DNA of 6,840 nt from Candidatus Zixiibacteriota bacterium (GTDB lineage: Bacteria; SM23-81). The notes below the pieces were generated by a model. The model was not told the origin of the DNA, did no database searches, and saw only the letters and a list, made by a program, of their open reading frames with translations. A program made the translations under genes and the position numbers. The DNA lies in the NCBI GenBank assembly GCA_030628225.1, contig DAOVRJ010000134.1, forward strand, positions 1-6,840, written 5' to 3'. Below, one piece after another: positions 6,101 to 6,840 of the stretch. Within the stretch, counting starts at the first letter, position 1. Every line of letters begins with the position of its first letter.

Positions 6101-6634
6101 GAGCCGGCCGACTCCAGGGTGGAGTATGGATTAACCCCCGGTATCTATGATTGGTGTGTGGAGGATACGTTCCTGGTGGTGTCACATAGCCTCGAGCTGG
6201 TCGGCCTGACCCCGGCCACGACGTATTTTTTCTGCGTTCGAAGCCAGGATGCAGCGGACAATGTCGCCACATCAGCAGAAAGCACCTTCGTGACCCTTGA
6301 GACCGGCGATGAGACCCCACCGCAGATTTTCTCCATCGAGGTCTCGGCCCTTTCGGACACAGGGGCGATCATCGGCTGGTCTACGGACGAGTTGGCTGAT
6401 TCCAGGGTGGAGTATGGATTAGCTCCTGGTTTCTATGATTGGTCTGTGGAGGATACGCTCCTGACGTTGTCGCATAGCCTCGGGATAATCAGCTTGACCT
6501 CGGCCACACAATATCATTTTCGCGTTCTAAGTCAAGACACATGGGGCAACGCCAGCACATCTCCGGATTGCACCTTCGTGACCAAGCACGAATTGCCTGG
6601 TCCTCCGGGGAAGCCGGAGCATTATGACGATTAA
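3200..6634 (+). CDS. secreted multidomain glycoside-hydrolase-like protein (DUF5060, DUF4038-like barrel, Ig/FN3 stalk)
   Basis: A 1144-residue exported protein; numbering is from ATG 3200 (the longest frame starts at 3191). Residues 1-36 form a Sec signal peptide: basic start, hydrophobic core 11-31, likely cleavage after AQG. Residues about 40-122 resemble DUF5060 (GFYRGEQLWEIRFMPNELGSW near 79-99). Residues about 130-430 resemble the TIM-barrel glycoside hydrolases grouped with DUF4038. Acid candidates are Glu281 (SEW) and Glu355/Glu356 (TEEVWWP), followed by the typical ERRRAAWSFTMGG (368-380). Residues about 429-507 match the small beta domain called 'putative collagen-binding domain of a collagenase', ending DWVLHL. 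Then come an FN3 domain (513-604), an Ig-like domain (605-702, 'LDVQFSEPV'), a YVDR/TANDDK/VYVAYD module (703-845), and three FN3-like repeats (848-938, 941-1036, 1037-1132) with SRVEYG, like the N-terminal domain of purple acid phosphatases. It ends in a short polar tail without PEP-CTERM, LPXTG or membrane anchor. It probably acts outside the cell on a polysaccharide, possibly the product of this locus; substrate and activity are unproven. Confidence 0.82.
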   Translation: MNKPMNRVGQRLIVLVADLCCLTLALGFFAFGEAQGQDVPLWERFSRQVSNTEPYQNPFQDVSLTATFTAPSGKTYEQWGFYRGEQLWEIRFMPNELGSWSYEGGFSDGSDSVSGSFTCVPSDIPGPLKPYSQNQRWFASADDTPVLLVGYYTDGLFRTNQSFWQPWIDDKVAFGFTLLSSGPFDLNWCQVQGCTDRAPWPESGADFDYTRFDLAAWDAYEEIVTYIQSKGVYYHTWGGFLGGTNNYPAPPTDELKRLHLRYGAARFNSYWHLINNNVTSEWQEGYDENTMNYWGEFVGNLYPFHMGSVHPLDVGLHTTGDLAYDWITYDSSQKATYSQFIESFNLSGRPQLSTEEVWWPIPQSSATERRRAAWSFTMGGVSGFLGGKNSDGSLEPPEGNSLNKGDHKILSEFMHSIAFGQMSPRDDLLVSRSNSDIHLLAHHGSEYVIYFPAGGDITIDLFGAGGGLEVEWLNPQTGDITFLDPVPGGGEQSFAAPDTDDWVLHLGGLPPDETPPTVPQNLDATAQSEDQIDLTWQASSDPESGVSYYKIYRDGMSVGQPSSTSFSDTNLDENTTYTYEIAAVNGVGLESQKSAPALATTFADTTPPTIASVSVISTTQLDVQFSEPVEEISAENEVNYGIDHGIVVFNANLDLDLSTVHLTTSEHVEEIIYTITVNNIQDRASIPNTIEPNSSANYQIVLELEVSNLSKEDYRTAELGVGDQYYVDRAYTIINVPPEYEGLLWIKTANDDKLGTLEQFLTFTVNQNVTVYVAYDNRASSLPFWVTDHYTPTGAGIGVSDVDASPLQLWARDFPAGDVVMGGNRAEGASGAASMYVILLRGYGPAADTTAPLISQVAATDITDSTATIQWSTDELSDSRVEYGLTIAYGSMTPLDTAMVSQHSLGLSGLMPGSLYHYRVQSTDGTSNTARSEDHTFEANDETPPQIFSIEVSALSDSAATVGWSTDEPADSRVEYGLTPGIYDWCVEDTFLVVSHSLELVGLTPATTYFFCVRSQDAADNVATSAESTFVTLETGDETPPQIFSIEVSALSDTGAIIGWSTDELADSRVEYGLAPGFYDWSVEDTLLTLSHSLGIISLTSATQYHFRVLSQDTWGNASTSPDCTFVTKHELPGPPGKPEHYDD
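6020..6595 (+). repeat. tandem duplication of an FN3-coding unit (2 x 288 nt)
   Basis: Two adjacent 96-codon units, 6020-6307 and 6308-6595, encode residues 941-1036 and 1037-1132 of the secreted protein. By hand alignment about two thirds of residues are identical and there is no length difference. The first 50 or so bases of each unit differ at only about two positions, which points to a fairly recent duplication or to gene conversion between units. A third, more diverged copy of the same domain type precedes them (residues 848-938). Confidence 0.85.
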
Positions 6635-6665
6635 GAAAGCATTTTTTGCACCGAAGATTTTATGA
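6624..6665 (+). other. possible 13-codon ORF bridging the secreted protein and the glycosyltransferase
   Basis: ATG 6624 lies inside the last codons of the secreted protein and opens MTIKKAFFAPKIL, stopping at TGA 6663-6665. That stop overlaps the AGGAGG of the next gene and is in the same frame as it, only 6 nt before GTG 6672. No clear ribosome binding site precedes ATG 6624. It could help translational coupling, or be chance. Alternatively the TGA could be a sequencing error or mutation in a longer N-terminus, though the downstream start is adequate without it. Confidence 0.15.
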
Positions 6666-6670
6666 GGAGG
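6665..6670 (+). promoter_or_regulatory. strong ribosome binding site (AGGAGG) of the glycosyltransferase gene
   Basis: A perfect AGGAGG sits 1 nt before GTG 6672 and 4 nt before TTG 6675. The spacing favours TTG 6675, or use of either codon. No terminator-like hairpin lies between 6634 and here, so this gene is probably co-transcribed with the secreted protein. Confidence 0.65.
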
Positions 6671-6671
6671 A

Positions 6672-6840
6672 GTGTTGCAGAGGTCCAACGCAGTCCAGCG
6701 GGATGGGAAAAGGGTATGTCTTTCCGTGGTCATCCCGGTTTTTAATGAACAGGAAAATGTCCAGCCCGTCTATGCGCAGCTGAAGGAAGTGTTGGAGCAA
6801 CTGGGGCGCAGCTATGAGATTATCTTCGTCGACGATGGCA
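6672..6840 (+). CDS. family 2 glycosyltransferase, N-terminal part (runs off the window)
   Basis: An open frame of 56 codons continues past the right edge. It contains LSVVIPVFNEQENV (18-31), the first strand and nucleotide-binding loop of GT2 enzymes with the GT-A fold. About 20 residues later EIIFVDDG (49-56) appears, whose DD contacts the nucleotide-sugar. The spacing and 'PVFNE.ENV' form resemble the DPM1/ArnC-like group that transfers a sugar to a polyprenyl phosphate, but the distinguishing C-terminal half, including any membrane segments, is not visible. Start: an in-frame TGA at 6663-6665 excludes earlier starts. GTG 6672 and TTG 6675 are both possible, and no in-frame ATG precedes the first conserved strand. 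It lies 37 nt after the secreted protein, on the same strand. Confidence 0.88.
   Translation, partial: MLQRSNAVQRDGKRVCLSVVIPVFNEQENVQPVYAQLKEVLEQLGRSYEIIFVDDG

Noticed and set aside
5784-6320. 178-codon open frame on the minus strand inside the secreted-protein gene (and similar long minus frames at 3563-3904, 5468-5908 and 797-1198)
   Set aside because: Each lies fully opposite a well-supported gene, has low-complexity Arg/Pro/Ser-rich composition typical of antisense shadows, and matches no known protein.
6596-6634. C-terminal PEP-CTERM or sortase anchor on the secreted protein
   Set aside because: The tail is short and polar (PGPPGKPEHYDD), with no hydrophobic helix or basic cluster, so no such anchor is present.

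Overview
The window looks like part of a bacterial surface-polysaccharide or exopolysaccharide locus, with every recognisable gene on the + strand. The contents are: the last codons of a probable glycosyltransferase (2-79), a polysaccharide deacetylase (176-1414), a multi-pass 'flippase-like' membrane protein of the LPG-synthase-TM/AglD type (1566-2558), a 641-nt gene-free regulatory stretch (2559-3199), a 1144-residue secreted multidomain glycoside-hydrolase-like protein (3200-6634), and the first 56 codons of a family 2 glycosyltransferase that runs off the right edge (6672-6840).

Organism: a Gram-negative-like bacterium is suggested by a strong sigma-54 (-24/-12) promoter match, a classic Sec signal peptide and AGGAGG/AGGGG ribosome binding sites. 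The gene combination, the FN3 repeats carrying an S-R-V-E-Y-G motif, and the YVDR...TANDDK...VYVAYD module fit Desulfobacterota (Deltaproteobacteria) or nearby environmental lineages best. This is inference from family knowledge; no marker gene is present to fix it.

Layout: the left half (2-2558) reads as a chain of polymer-building and modifying genes with gaps of 96 and 151 nt and one weak terminator between deacetylase and flippase-like gene. The centre (2559-3199) is the most informative non-coding part. It holds a hairpin after the flippase-like gene, three copies of TATGAC (one inverted) 37-94 nt upstream of a sigma-54 -24 element, the promoter itself (TGGCATAGTTGTTGCA, 2816-2831), and a predicted leader of about 358 nt with several small hairpins. 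The right half is the secreted enzyme-like protein followed at 37 nt by the glycosyltransferase, with no visible terminator between them, so they probably share the sigma-54 transcript.

How the genes may work together (inference): the glycosyltransferases build a lipid-linked or secreted glycan, the deacetylase removes N- or O-acetyl groups from it, the flippase-like membrane protein may take part in moving or using a lipid carrier, and the secreted protein, with a DUF5060 plus DUF4038-like catalytic region and a long Ig/FN3 stalk, binds or trims the exported polymer. A sigma-54 enhancer-binding regulator, not in this window, would switch on the secreted protein and the downstream glycosyltransferase. 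No mobile element, CRISPR array, tRNA or rRNA was seen.
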